Assembly (NCBI RefSeq): GCF_964355755.1 | Contig: NC_092677.1 | Coordinates: 27,126,101-27,190,100, forward strand | DNA length: 64,000 bases | Reading direction: 5' to 3' | Source: Antedon mediterranea | Lineage: Eukaryota > Echinodermata > Crinoidea > Comatulida > Antedonidae | Shown: positions 34,701 through 46,700 of the stretch, one piece after another | How the letters are laid out: each line of letters begins with the position of its first letter | How positions within the stretch are numbered: the stretch's first letter is position 1 | Position numbers and translations under genes: made by a program | Notes under the pieces: generated by a model | Database searches by the model: none | What the model was told of the DNA's origin: nothing | Seen by the model: the letters and a program-made list of their open reading frames with translations, nothing else

Positions 34701-37700
34701 TTTACTTGCCTTACTGTTGAAAGGTGCTCAAATCAGCCGTTCTGGTAGCCGCGCCGATAGTCGTAATGAAAAACCTGAAGTCCGTGAGAGTACAGAAACG
34801 TCCAGTAGATCTTGGATGTTGGACAATGCTGCAGAGGTCGTTCACCTTGCCACTCAGATTCAGATTACAGACCAGGTTGAGAAATGTCTGAAGGCAGTAG
34901 ATGGTGGCGACAAAGAAGCTATTAAGGTAAAAATATTATATTTAATTTTAAACATATTACCTAAATCGCAAATAAAGCTCTGTCTACACTATCAAACTAT
35001 AAAAGTATGTGATGTGCTCAAATATGGTGGTGATATGTCCAAATATGGTAGTGATATGACATCATCATGTCCATATATAAGCACATCACATTTGTTTGTC
35101 ACATAAAGTTTGATAGTGTTTCAAATGTAATATTTAAATGTTTAACAGGCATTAAAATGTTGTTACTTTAAAGTCTTTAAAAACTCCTTTATTTAATAGT
35201 AGGGATACTTTTTTATTTTGTAACATTTTACATAAGATATTCAGTTTTTGATTGAATAGGAAGCAATTGCAAAAGTGGATCAGAGTATTTTAGCAGCTGT
35301 TGTGATGATGAAAGGAATTGAACATGAAGAAGAACGAAAAGCAAGGATTAGGAGAAGGAGGGAATTACTGAATAAAGAAGGTAACATTTAATCACTTTTT
35401 AAAAATGTCTGTGTCCACATTTATCTATTTATTTATCTATATTGATCTGCTTTTGTATCAAGAACTTTTGCCATCAAGTCCACCACACAGATTATTATTA
35501 TTACAATGTTTAAATCCCAATTGGAATGCCTTTTTATGTACATTTTTCTCATCTTTATCAGACATACTTAGTTACATACCAGGTATATTTATTGTAAAAA
35601 AGGAGACGAATAATGCTACAAATAGCCGGAAGGCTGAAACCGTAACATTTTACAGTACAAAAAAAAAATATATGAATATATTATTTTCATTACTTTAAAT
35701 TTGTATATTTTGCAGCTGAAAAGCAACTGCAACGTGCAACCAGTGCATCAGATAACGCTGGCAGCCGAATGAGTGCTCATCACAGCAGTGTGCAATCACT
35801 GAGGGCTTCTAACTGGTCTCTGAATGACCAAGGGCCTGTTATGGACTTAGCTAGTGAGAGATCAGCACAACTAGATGGGGTAGCTGAAGACGATGAAGAA
35901 GGTATGATAATAAACATGCAGAAACGATATTACTGCTAAAGCTCTGTCTACACTATCAAAAGTTTGACAAGAAAAATGTGATGTGCCCAAATATGGTAGT
36001 AATATGACATCATCATGTCCATATTTTTTTTTTGTGACATAAAGTTTGATAGTGGAAAACGAGCTATAGAGATGCAACCAGTTTGATACAATTTCTTTTG
36101 TTTTGTTCAGGTGCGTCAGTGAATACAATGAAGGTAACGTTACCACCTGAAAGACGACATCACAAAGTGGTTGTAGAAGAACGAGTCGACCAAGCTGAAC
36201 TTAAACTAATGCTGTTTCCTGGACAAATTCAAAAGATTAGTAACCTTATTGCTCTTCTTGCCAACCAGCGAGAGGTATTAAAAAGGTAAACAAAAGTTAT
36301 TCCTAATATTAAACTTGACACCACCACTTTCTATGTCATTTAGCTGAACACTCAATATCTGTATGTTAAACCATTCAATAATACATACAAAAATAATTAT
36401 ATACAGATGGTTAATATAAAAACCAGATGAAAACATTTTTCAAAGAAATGAACACACAATATACGTTGTCTAGCCCTTATATTATAATGCATTAAACTAG
36501 AGACACGCACTAATACTGTAGGGGGATGATGAAATAAAATTTTACAAAAATAAAAAAAATGAGTTGTGAATGATCTGTTTTTAATATCAATGTGTTGTCT
36601 TGATAAAGATTTGAGGAACGGCAGACATCTGGTGAGACTGGCCTCACAGAAAGTTTTGAATGGCGGGCTCAGTTAAGATACAGCTGGACATCAGAGAACG
36701 CCACACTTACTGTCAAGGTAAGCACACTCTTAGACAAATGATGGCTTTATTTAGTCAATTTAATTAATCTTTATTGGCCTAATTCATATGAAAAAAAATA
36801 TCAGAATATTTGTTAATAAACTGCAGCAGCAGATAAAACAATGAAATACGTAAAAAAGTTAAAAACAAATTACTGTACAGTACAGTACAGTACTGTACTG
36901 TACAGTACAGTACAGTGCAGTATATTAAAGAAGTAAATAAAAAATTTAAAAAAAGTTATAAAATATAATTATTAGTATTATATACAATATTCAAATGTAG
37001 ACTGTGCGTTTGTTGATTTGAGAATACTCATTATTTGTAATACTTTACACAAATCTTGTTATTACTTTAAATCTCATTGTAGAGTTTAGCAAATGAGTTT
37101 GAGTATGGGTTTGAATACATGGGTTCAACATGTCGACTCGTACAAACACCTGTGACAGAGACAGCTTACGTTGGCCTCATCCAAGCTATCAAGGCACAAA
37201 TGGGAATAATGGGAGTTGGCACTAATGTAAGTTCATTTGTTTTTACATATTTATTTATTCCGAGTTTGAGTTTTGAGTTTGAGTTTTTATTGAAAACATA
37301 ATAAACCTTGGTAAATTTATTCCAAAAAGACAAATATTATTGTATACATGATTTTAATGTTATTTTTTGTTTCTTGCTTAGTGGAATAGTCGCATTGAGG
37401 TTATACGTGATTTAGCTAAAACTCTTGGCCAGCCACTTTATCTGTTTAACTGTTCCAAATCTATGGACTCCATCCTTTTAGCTGATGTGTTCAAAGGCCT
37501 AGCCAGTACAGGTAAATATTATGTTTTAACATGAACATTTCGTAGTAGAAACATCATTTTGAGTTTAGTTGCAGGCAGACATGTCATTGTTATTTAGAGC
37601 AGCAGCCATTATTCCTGTGATGTCATTGTTATTTAGAGCAGCAGCCATTATTCCTGTGATGTCATTGTTATTTAGAGCAGCAGCCATTATTCCTGTGATG

Positions 37701-40700
37701 TCATTGTTATTTAGAGCAGCAGCCATTATTCCTGTGATACAGTACAATTCTTGTGCTTTAAACTATGACATGTTTTTTATTCCTGCAAGAACAGAGTTGG
37801 GTAGCAGTATAGTTCTCTGGTTTCTCTTATTTTCACACTATAAAATTTTCAGACTCTATAGATAATTTTATTTGATCGAAAATTCAACATTTTTGTTTGT
37901 TTCTGTAGGATGCTGGGTTTGTTTCAACAACCTGAATCATATTTTACCAAATGTGCTGAGCATCTTCACTCAGTTCCTAACCCAGTACCTTGATGCAAAG
38001 AGAGCAGGCAAGTCAAGCCTTGCTATATTCAGTGAAGAAGTCGGTTTGAATTCAGCTGGTGCCTGCTTCGCTACAATGGACAGCGCTCTAGATTTGACTA
38101 CAAGCGCAGCAGAGAAAAGACTTATATTGAACTCGTCGGTTGCTCAGCTACCGCCCTCACTTGTGACATCGTTCCGTACAGTGTCTATTCAAAACCCTGA
38201 CTTTGGAATTGCGGTTGAAGTTTTACTTCTTAGTCAAGGTACTGTATGCATGCCTTCATTCTTCACTTTGTTTGTTAAACTCAACTAAAGCTCTCTCTAC
38301 ACTATCAAACTAGTTTGACAATAAAAGTGTGATGTGCCCAAATATGGTAGTGATATTCCCAAAATTTGGTAGTGATATGACATCATCATGTCCATATATG
38401 GAAACATCACATTTTTTTAAATCATAAATTTTAATAGTGTAGACAGAGCTTAAGATCTTGATTCTCAACTATGATGCTAAAACATTTTTTATTAATATGG
38501 ATTATATTTTTTAAAATAAATTGATCTTTTATGACAGGTTTTGTAAGGGCTACTGAATTAGCCAAGAAGCTTCTAACATTACGTGAAATGTACAACAAGA
38601 TGATCCCAGGTGAGGTGCGTAATGCAGACAAGATAAAGATTGGTAGCGACCCCCACGAGACGTCTCACGGCTGGAGTATTCAAAACCTACGAAACGTCAT
38701 CAATCAAGCTGGCTCCATTTTAGATGACATGCTAACGCAGAAAATACAGAATGTTACAATTCCTGGTAACTGTCCTACACGTTATATTTCAAAATTAACA
38801 ACTAAATAAAACTACACAACTTATCTTATTTACAGTACAAAACAAACCTACAGTGTAATTTGTGAGAGCCCTACCTGTATACAATCTACATATGCCATTA
38901 TTCCCAATATGGACATACCATATTTGGAATAATGGAATATGTACAGTGTATACATGTAATGTAGGTATCTCACTCATAGACTACAAACACCACTGTTGGT
39001 TTGTGTATATTTTTTCTTAAACCAAGAATGAGAGAAGAGAGTTGTACTTTATTTTTAATTTGTATTATTTACTTTTTCATATTAAGAACTGGACACTGTA
39101 AATGAAGATGACGAAACCAACGAGGAACCAACCATTGATTCGAACCCCGATTCCAATGTAGTAATTACTATACCAGATGAGTACATAACAGATGAACCAG
39201 AAGCATTGGTGTTGGCTCTAAGGGATATGTTTATGCCACGCCTTCATGGCAGTGATGCAGAGATGTTTATCACGCTGGTTGAGGATCTCTTCCCGTCTGT
39301 TAAGGTTGCTATGACTTTTGAAGGAGCGTCACAAGATGATGGTTTGTGCATTCTAGTTATTTTCAATTCATTTTAAGCCCCCTTCTGCTACCTCTCGTTA
39401 GTAATGGGTTCCTGTTTGTATAAACTACCATATAGTTCCCTAAATTGTTACATATGTGCTACAGCATACCAAACCAAATTTTCTGATCTTTGTAATTGTT
39501 TTCACACTATAGATATTTGTATGACAGTTGACACAAACATAGACTGAGCCTAATCTTCAAACTCAGTACTCATTATAGTGTAAAGATCTGTCTACACTAT
39601 CAAACTAGTTAGACAAATGTGATATGCCCAAATATGGTAGTGATATGCCTAAATATGGTAGTGATATGACATTATCATGTCCATATATATCACATTTTGT
39701 TGTCACATAAAGTTGGATAGTGTAGACAGAGCTAAGCCTAATCTTCAAACTCTGTACAAAGTACTCATTACAGTGTTGGTTTCATTGTTTTTCTATAACT
39801 TTAGATACTTTAGAGTTTAATACAGCTGTTGTAAGTCTGCAGTCAGATGGCAAACAAGTTCCCAATGTAAGCTCACAAGAGACCCAGCCTCTTGATAATC
39901 TAGATGCTGCTATAGCTGTAGCTACACACAGTCTGGGACTACTACCAGGTACTGCATTCCAAGCTAGAGTAGCTCAGCTAGCTCAACTAATGGAAACACA
40001 TCAAACAGTAAGATATATAATTCTTATTGTTGTTTCTGAATCAATATTTTGTTAACCAGTCTAAATTATACTACTGTACTTTAATACAGTAACTACAGTT
40101 GTTTTTATTGCCATCACGTGTGCTTTTAGTTTGTTGGTTATTTGAAATACAGTGTGTGATTACCCCTAAAAAATTAATAATTGCATAAACAGATTATGAG
40201 TAAACAAAATGTAATTGTTTGAAGGTTTGCATGGTGAAATCAAATGTTGATATAGAGTTTGCCGTACACCACATATACAGTATTAGTTCTAAAAAGAACT
40301 GTTGAGTTTTATTAGATTTGATTTTTAATCAATATGCTTTGATCGTCCTCATATTATTTTCATATCTTTCTATATGATATACAAATTTGTATGATTACCA
40401 GAATTTAATATGACTTTAGTATAGGTCCATTTAATGCATGACTGAACATGGTAGTTGGATTTGTAAGATATGATTGACACCTATTTGATTGACAGGTGGC
40501 TGTGGTTGGGCCTGCTGGTTGTGGCAAGAGTGAATGCATAAAGACATTGATTGGAACTCAACGTGGGCTAGGCCATGTGGTTAGTGTTCAACGACTCTAC
40601 TCACAGGCTGTAGAACCTCAGGAATTTCTTGGCTTTTATGATAACAATGGGTGAGAACATTTGTTTATTTATTTAAAATTTCAATTCACAATCAACAGCG

Positions 40701-43700
40701 GGGAGCTCCGCCATTTACAATGGAATTCATAAAACACAAGACAAAAGAACATCGATAAGGTCCACAAGAACCAATTACAAACAATTCTTAATTTTGGATT
40801 TAAATAAAGATAAACAATTAAAGAAAATATTAATAGTGGATTAAAAAAACACAAGTTTTAACACCTTTCACTTCAAATAACCAGCTAAGAAAAAGAAAAA
40901 AAAAGATACACTTTTTAAAGTTTCTTTTTTCAATTATATTTAGTGAATGGAGTGATGGTCTATTCAGCACATTGTTCAGAAAACACTGTTTGGTGTGTGA
41001 TGTGGACTTTGTCAACAACAAGCCACAAATTAAGCTTATTCATCTTGATGGACAGGTAAGACAGACCCAACAATGTGTCACTACATTAATTTAGTGTTGT
41101 TTTTAGGGTGTCTTGAAGGAGTGGTTTTACTGTAGTTATAAACATAATAATACTATACTGCTTACCACGTTGAAACACTGGTTCTCGTCAAGTCACCGAA
41201 GTTAAGCAACGTTGGGCCTGGTTAGAGACCATCTGGGTGCTGTATATGGAGCTGGGGTCCCATTAGTCATTTGAAATCAGCACTGCTGACTCTTATGGCA
41301 GCCCCTGCATCAGTACAGTTTTTGCCTCAGAAGTCCTTGATCAATGTTGGCACCAACCAATGTTCTTGGCTTAGTTTCATCCATCAGTCAATGAAGAAAT
41401 GCAATACTATACTGTAAAAAAGAACTCAAAACATAAACATTTTTGTATTGTTTTTATACAGGTTGATGCCAGTCAGATGGAAGTGTTTGGTTCGATCTTT
41501 CACAACGATGGTTCTTTGGTGTTGGCCAATAATGAGAGGATACACATCCCTCACCACGTCCGTATCTTGTGGGAGGTAAGTTAGTAATCAGGGTGTTATG
41601 TTATGTTATGTGTATGTTACTTATGTAATTTTAATTTTCTTCAATTCAAGTGCATCACAAATTTGTTCTAGGGGAAAAACCAAACCTTCAAACTTGACTC
41701 AATTTTAACCCAACTTTGGTAATACTGGCCTAATATGTCTAGTTTTTCAGAAAGTCTGGTGTTTGGAATGTGTTTTATTGATAAAAAAGAATTTGTGCCT
41801 TTTTGGTCCTCAAGAAAAGTTTCGTTTTGGGAGAGTTTCAGGTTTTCAAAGAGTCTGGTATTGGAAGAGTTGACTGAAATGAAATTTTAACCAAATGTTT
41901 TTCTGTCTACAGTTGGACTCTTTGACTCATATTAGTCCAGCAGTCCTTTCTCGAATTGGTCTTCTATCCATGGACAAGTCAGACGTCAGCTGGCGACTTT
42001 ACCTACATCGTTGGATCCAGAACCAGTCTGAGGGTGATCAGAAGCTGCTGTATACACTTACTGATCGATACATTGGTTCAGTCATAGACTACATGTCAGA
42101 AGCTACCAGACCTGCGCTCATTCCAGGTGGGAAGTTGAACGCACAACCAAAGTTAAAACGAATGATTGATGTTGGTGACATGAACATGGTTATGACATTC
42201 TGTAACTTACTGGAGGTGAATTAGCAATGCATATTTAACTTTTTTTTAAATTTGGAAATTTTCTTTCTGATTGAAGTTCTTTTTTTAAAATCCTCTGTTT
42301 TGTGTACTACTACTATACATTTTTTTAATCTAATTCAGTGAAATTATTTTTATTTTCAAAAAAAAATAGGTACTAGTAGCCCAAAATTCTCAGCTAAGTG
42401 AGTTACAATACGAAAACTATTTCAACTTTGCTGCAATCTGGGCGTTTGGAGGAACACTTGACGATAAGTCTCGTACAATGTTCAGTACTTGGTGGCGCTC
42501 TACATTCCAACAATACATTCAGTATCCAGAGGAGGGTGAGGTATGTACCCACTATAACAATAACATTTTGAATACTCTCAAACAATCGTAAAATCAAAAA
42601 GTATTCTTAAAAACACAAAATGTCTCATTTTCAATGTTATATAAATCAAAAATGAATAAAAAAAAAATTTAGTAAAGTAGATAATAAAAGTAGATCTCAA
42701 GTACACCAGCAGTGAAGTAAACTGATAACTAAGTATCTGTCAATGACGGCCATGTGTCTTTAGAAGAAGACGGCTTTGACATTCTGTAGTGAAATCAAAC
42801 AGTACTTTAAGACACAACATTTTGCTGTAAGTAAATAACAAATTGATCATGTTTGGATATTTTTTTGTTGTTCTCTTGTCTGCCAAGGTGTGGGATTACT
42901 TTGTGGATGGAGATACACAGAGCTTTATAGAATGGAATGAGGCTATTCCACCATATAGCATGCCTCCCCATGATGGTATACCAGCAGATGCATTTGTACG
43001 AACAAAAACATATGAGGTGAGTTTATCAGTAAAAATCAACACTGTGACTTTTTTTGGAGGTTATTAAGTGAGGTCTTGTTTTTCTCATCATAAAAAGTCA
43101 TATTTATTATTAATATTAACAATTTATTCCTATAATTTATTAATAATATTTTTATTTTTAGCAACTTTCTTACATCATGGGCTTATTGTCTGACAATGGC
43201 AAGCCAGTGATGTTGGCTGGTGAACCTGGTTGTGGTAAAACACTTATCTTCCAAGATCGCATGAAGACAGTGTGTTCTGGAGAAGTTGCTGAGGTCCTCG
43301 CTTTGAATGTCACCAGTAACAGGTAGGAAAGAATATTTACAAAATATTTCATAAATTACTATTTTATTTGTGCATGTGATGAAGAATACAAAATAAAAAA
43401 TAAACAATGTTTTATTTATCATTTAAGTAGTTTGAAAAAGTTATTTTAAAATTGGTTTAATTCATAATAGATTCACAACAAGTCGAGTCTTATGGCAGCG
43501 TCTTGAAGAGAAACTGGAATGGAAGCACGGCCGAACATATGTACCGAAAGGAAACAAAAAGCTCATGTGTCTTGTGGATGACTTGAACCTTGCCAATGTA
43601 AGTGTGCATGCTAAACTTTAAACTATTAATTGAGTTTGCATTTTGAGCCAAATAAATTTTTATAGAAAGTTCAAAAGCTTTTTGTAGTGCTTTGTAAGTT

Positions 43701-46700
43701 GTTTTTGGAAATTTAATGTTTTGACCTTTTCTTTATATGTTCCTATATTATTCAATTTTTAAAACTTTGATAATAATTGGATAACTTCAGGTGAATTCAA
43801 GTGGCTCCCAGTCGGCATGTGAGATGATACGTCAACACATGGACTCTGGCGGAGTCTACGAGCCTGATCTACAAGTTTTACGAGAGGTTAAGAACGTGAC
43901 CTACCTGACTACATTGAACCCCAACACACCTGCAAGCATGCCACCGTTGAGCCCTCGACTTCTGCGCCACTTTGGAATGTTTTCAATGCCATACCCAAGG
44001 TGAGCAAAAACTGTAATGAAGAAAATTGTCCAGATTTTTACATTAGTCAAAATCTGTAGAAGATTCAATCAAGTTTGAGTGAAGTTGTGGCTTGATGGTT
44101 ATGATGCTTGGCTACCAATCCAAGGGTCCTGGTTCAAGCCCTGTCATATGTCAGGATTTTTTCTCCCACTCCCAAAGACGTGTAATTAGACTTATGTAGA
44201 GCATCTTGCATGTATGTTTGTCTTGTGAACAGGATTGCCACCTTTAAGAAGGATAGTGAATGCATTTGCTTATGGTTATCCTTGGCAATATATATAAAAA
44301 CATTTATCTACCTTTTCTTTTTATAAGGGATGATGAACTACATACCATTTACACCACTCTACTTAACACTCACTTCTGCACTCCTTCAACTTCATCATTG
44401 ACTTCAAAAGATAAGGTAAGTCTGAAGCCCAAATATGGTAGTGATATGCTCAAATATAATAGTGATATGACATCATCATGTCCATATATAGCATAGATAG
44501 GATAAGTGAATAATCCAGTATTTTTGAAAAGAAAATATTTTGAAAATGTGATTACTATCACCAACTTGATAATAAAATGTAAATATTCTGAAAATATTAG
44601 TAGCCATTATGATTTGTTTTAGCGACCTTTAAATCTTGTGGACAAAGAAGAAGAGAAGATGAAAGAACTGATGTCGATGATGGTCAATGTAACTCTAGAA
44701 GTCCAGGGTCGCATGAGGTCAATGTTCTTGACCACTGCCGAACGATGCCATTACATGTTTAATGTCCGAGAACTAACAAGAGTGTTTAAGTAAGTAATTT
44801 ATATAATTTTAATATATATTATTTTTTTTGTTATGTACTGGAGGTTGAAGTTTGAATGGCCACACCATGATTCTCATGGTATCTCTAATCTTGACCCTCT
44901 TCTCATGATGATGAGAACCATGATGATGATAACAAAGATTTAGATTATGATAATGATATAATCTCTCTCTGTTAGGAACATATGTCTTTCACTAAGACCT
45001 GGCGCCGATCTTGAAACCCTTCTTCTAATCTGGCGCCATGAGTGTGAGTGGGTTTACAGCAAAAGACTAGTGAGTGCTGTAGATGTTGAACGCTACCAGC
45101 AAGTCTTTGTCACGGCAGCTAAGAAGGAATTCACAAGTGAAGAATTTGTAAGTGAAATTCCACAAATGCCTAGTTAAATTCCACTAATTCATAGTGAAAT
45201 TCCACAAATACCCTTGTTTTGCTAAATAACTGGCAATAGAATTCAATTTATGCTTACTTAGTGTGTTTTGCTCTTTAGTTTTAAACTAAATCTTAATGTG
45301 TTGTAGTGGTATAACCTTTGCTTAGATTAAACTTTGACTGTACTTTAGTTTAGTGATAGAATATTTTGTTTTTTCTACTAGTTGATAATAATTGCTTTTA
45401 GCAAATTCTCTTTTAAGCTATACTTTTTGTAGTTGTCTATTTATGTGTTATGCTAACATATTGCTTTTAATACATTTTACTATGAAAGGAGCAAGAAAAG
45501 CAGTTACCAACAGATATCAGAGGCAAAATGGTATGAAATGTTTGTCATTCTAATGATAATATTACATGTTTATACTGGCAAATCTCTTATTTAGAACAAG
45601 TACAATATCAAGTTTATTTTATAAATACCATGTACATTCAATGGAGACGGTGTGAGGTTATTGAGATTCACAAGTCGAATGTATAAATGCAGTAAAAAGA
45701 AAGTATCCATTTGTATGCAGTGGTGTACATTCATTTTTCTTCCAATTATTTTCTTAGTTAAAGCTTGTTATCGACCTGAAACAGCCATTATTCAGCAACC
45801 TAGTTGAACAAGACAGTGGTATTGTAACAGCTGGTGGATACAAGGTATCATCAACAACAAGCAGTATGGTAGCAGACGACGAAAGGACCGACCAGTACAA
45901 GCCGTGTTACAATGTAGATCAAGTTCGTTTGCTTACACAAGACGCTGTAGAGGAATACAACAAGGGGCATCCACGGATTAAACTTGCTTTATATCGAGTG
46001 AGTACAAACATTTCCCTCCGTAATGTTACCCTTTACAAAGAAGTCAAAGAATGATGACATAAGCAATGTCAAAATCTCTTTTTAAATGCCATTTTAAGTT
46101 TACACCCTAAAAAGAAAATGGAACAGTCTAGATAAGAATTTTGTTGATGAAAACATAACATATACATTTTATTTGCAGGAGACAATTGAACGTGTATGCC
46201 GCTTAGCCCGGACCATTCAGTCCCCTCATGAGGTGGGCCACGCCCTCTTGGTGGTGGTGGGCAATCCAGGAATTGGTGACCTATTCCCACGCCTGGCAGC
46301 TCATCTATGTGGATTTATAATCTTTGAGGTGAATCCTTCACCAGTAGCTTCAACCAAGTCTTACAAACTAAGTCAGTTCAAGGCTGATCTAGTGACTGCT
46401 TACACTCGAGCTGGAGTTAAGGTAATGAAATTGATTTGTATTTTTGTTAAGAGTTAGGGAGACATGCCCTTTAATGATAATGATGATAGCTCCATTTTGA
46501 TGTTTCACTGAAATGAATAAAAGAAAATGTAATACTAAATAGTAGTAACATTTACTTAATTATCTACTTTGCTATATGCATTCATTTAAAAGTCACTATA
46601 CTATAACAATGTTAGAATTACATAGTCTTTTTGTTTTTATTTTTTAATTAGTATTACATAGTAATATTTACTTTCTTAATGTTAATCTTGGTTTTCACTC

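Larger units (their letters stand above)
24438..36717 (+). other. Dynein tail and linker (exons 14-39, residues 801-2162)
   Basis: Exons: 24438-24673, 24794-24872, 25114-25257, 25627-25803, 26009-26104, 26209-26384, 26716-26860, 27161-27301, 27913-28035, 28373-28585, 29055-29204, 29929-29990, 30223-30442, 30661-30814, 31868-32025, 32155-32337, 32624-32833, 33176-33311, 33523-33666, 33776-33927, 34280-34472, 34724-34926, 35260-35380, 35716-35901, 36111-36285, 36609-36717. Linker hallmarks appear around exons 26-33: GGILQIDNESL, SGLDIKSSLCHEAGLF, RQKFPRFYFLSMEDVLHI (canonical R..FPRFyFlS..dLL.i) and ENMGRLEF (canonical ..f..i..L.F). Unlike most dyneins there are Ser/Arg-rich insertions (exon 19 MRSVASARSAKSARS; exons 29, 35 and 37). 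Exon 39 ends RAQLRYSWTSENATLTVK, the normal lead-in to AAA1. Confidence 0.85.
37083..40007 (+). other. AAA1 module lacking both Walker motifs, plus acidic spacer to AAA2 (exons 40-45)
   Basis: Exons: 37083-37226, 37382-37511, 37909-38238, 38538-38765 (AAA1, residues 2163-2439), then 39087-39341 and 39805-40007 (spacer, 2440-2592). The module is recognisable throughout: NEFEYGFEYMGSTCRLVQTP matches the canonical 'FeYGYEYLGn..RLVITP'. At the Walker A site residues 2208-2215 read GTNWNSRI instead of GPAGTGKT, followed by the conserved EVIRDLAKTLGQPLYLFNCS. At Walker B GCWVCFNNLNH (2254-2264) replaces GAWxCFDEFNR, so the magnesium Asp and the catalytic Glu are both Asn. AAA1 should neither bind nor hydrolyse ATP normally. 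The spacer exon 44 is acidic (ELDTVNEDDETNEEP). Confidence 0.9.
43162..45997 (+). other. AAA3 module with intact P-loop (exons 52-59, residues 2921-3322)
   Basis: Exons: 43162-43322, 43471-43597, 43791-43999, 44328-44415, 44623-44789, 44976-45147, 45489-45530, 45758-45997. Walker A is GEPGCGKT (2940-2947). Walker B is LMCLVDDLNLAN (Asp-Asp, as is usual in dynein AAA3). LSPRLLRHFGMFSMPYP is the sensor segment and FNVRELTRVFKNICL the FNLRDLSRVFQG equivalent. Exon 58 is only 14 codons (EQEKQLPTDIRGKM). Confidence 0.9.

Noticed and set aside
38870-38965. Palindrome around ccaatatggacataccatatttgg as another MITE A copy
   Set aside because: It shares the atatgg theme but lacks the terminal repeat and the family's order of blocks.
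41158-41246. Possible 5S rRNA gene
   Set aside because: Missing C-box bases and many substitutions; single, intronic and joined to an unrelated tail.
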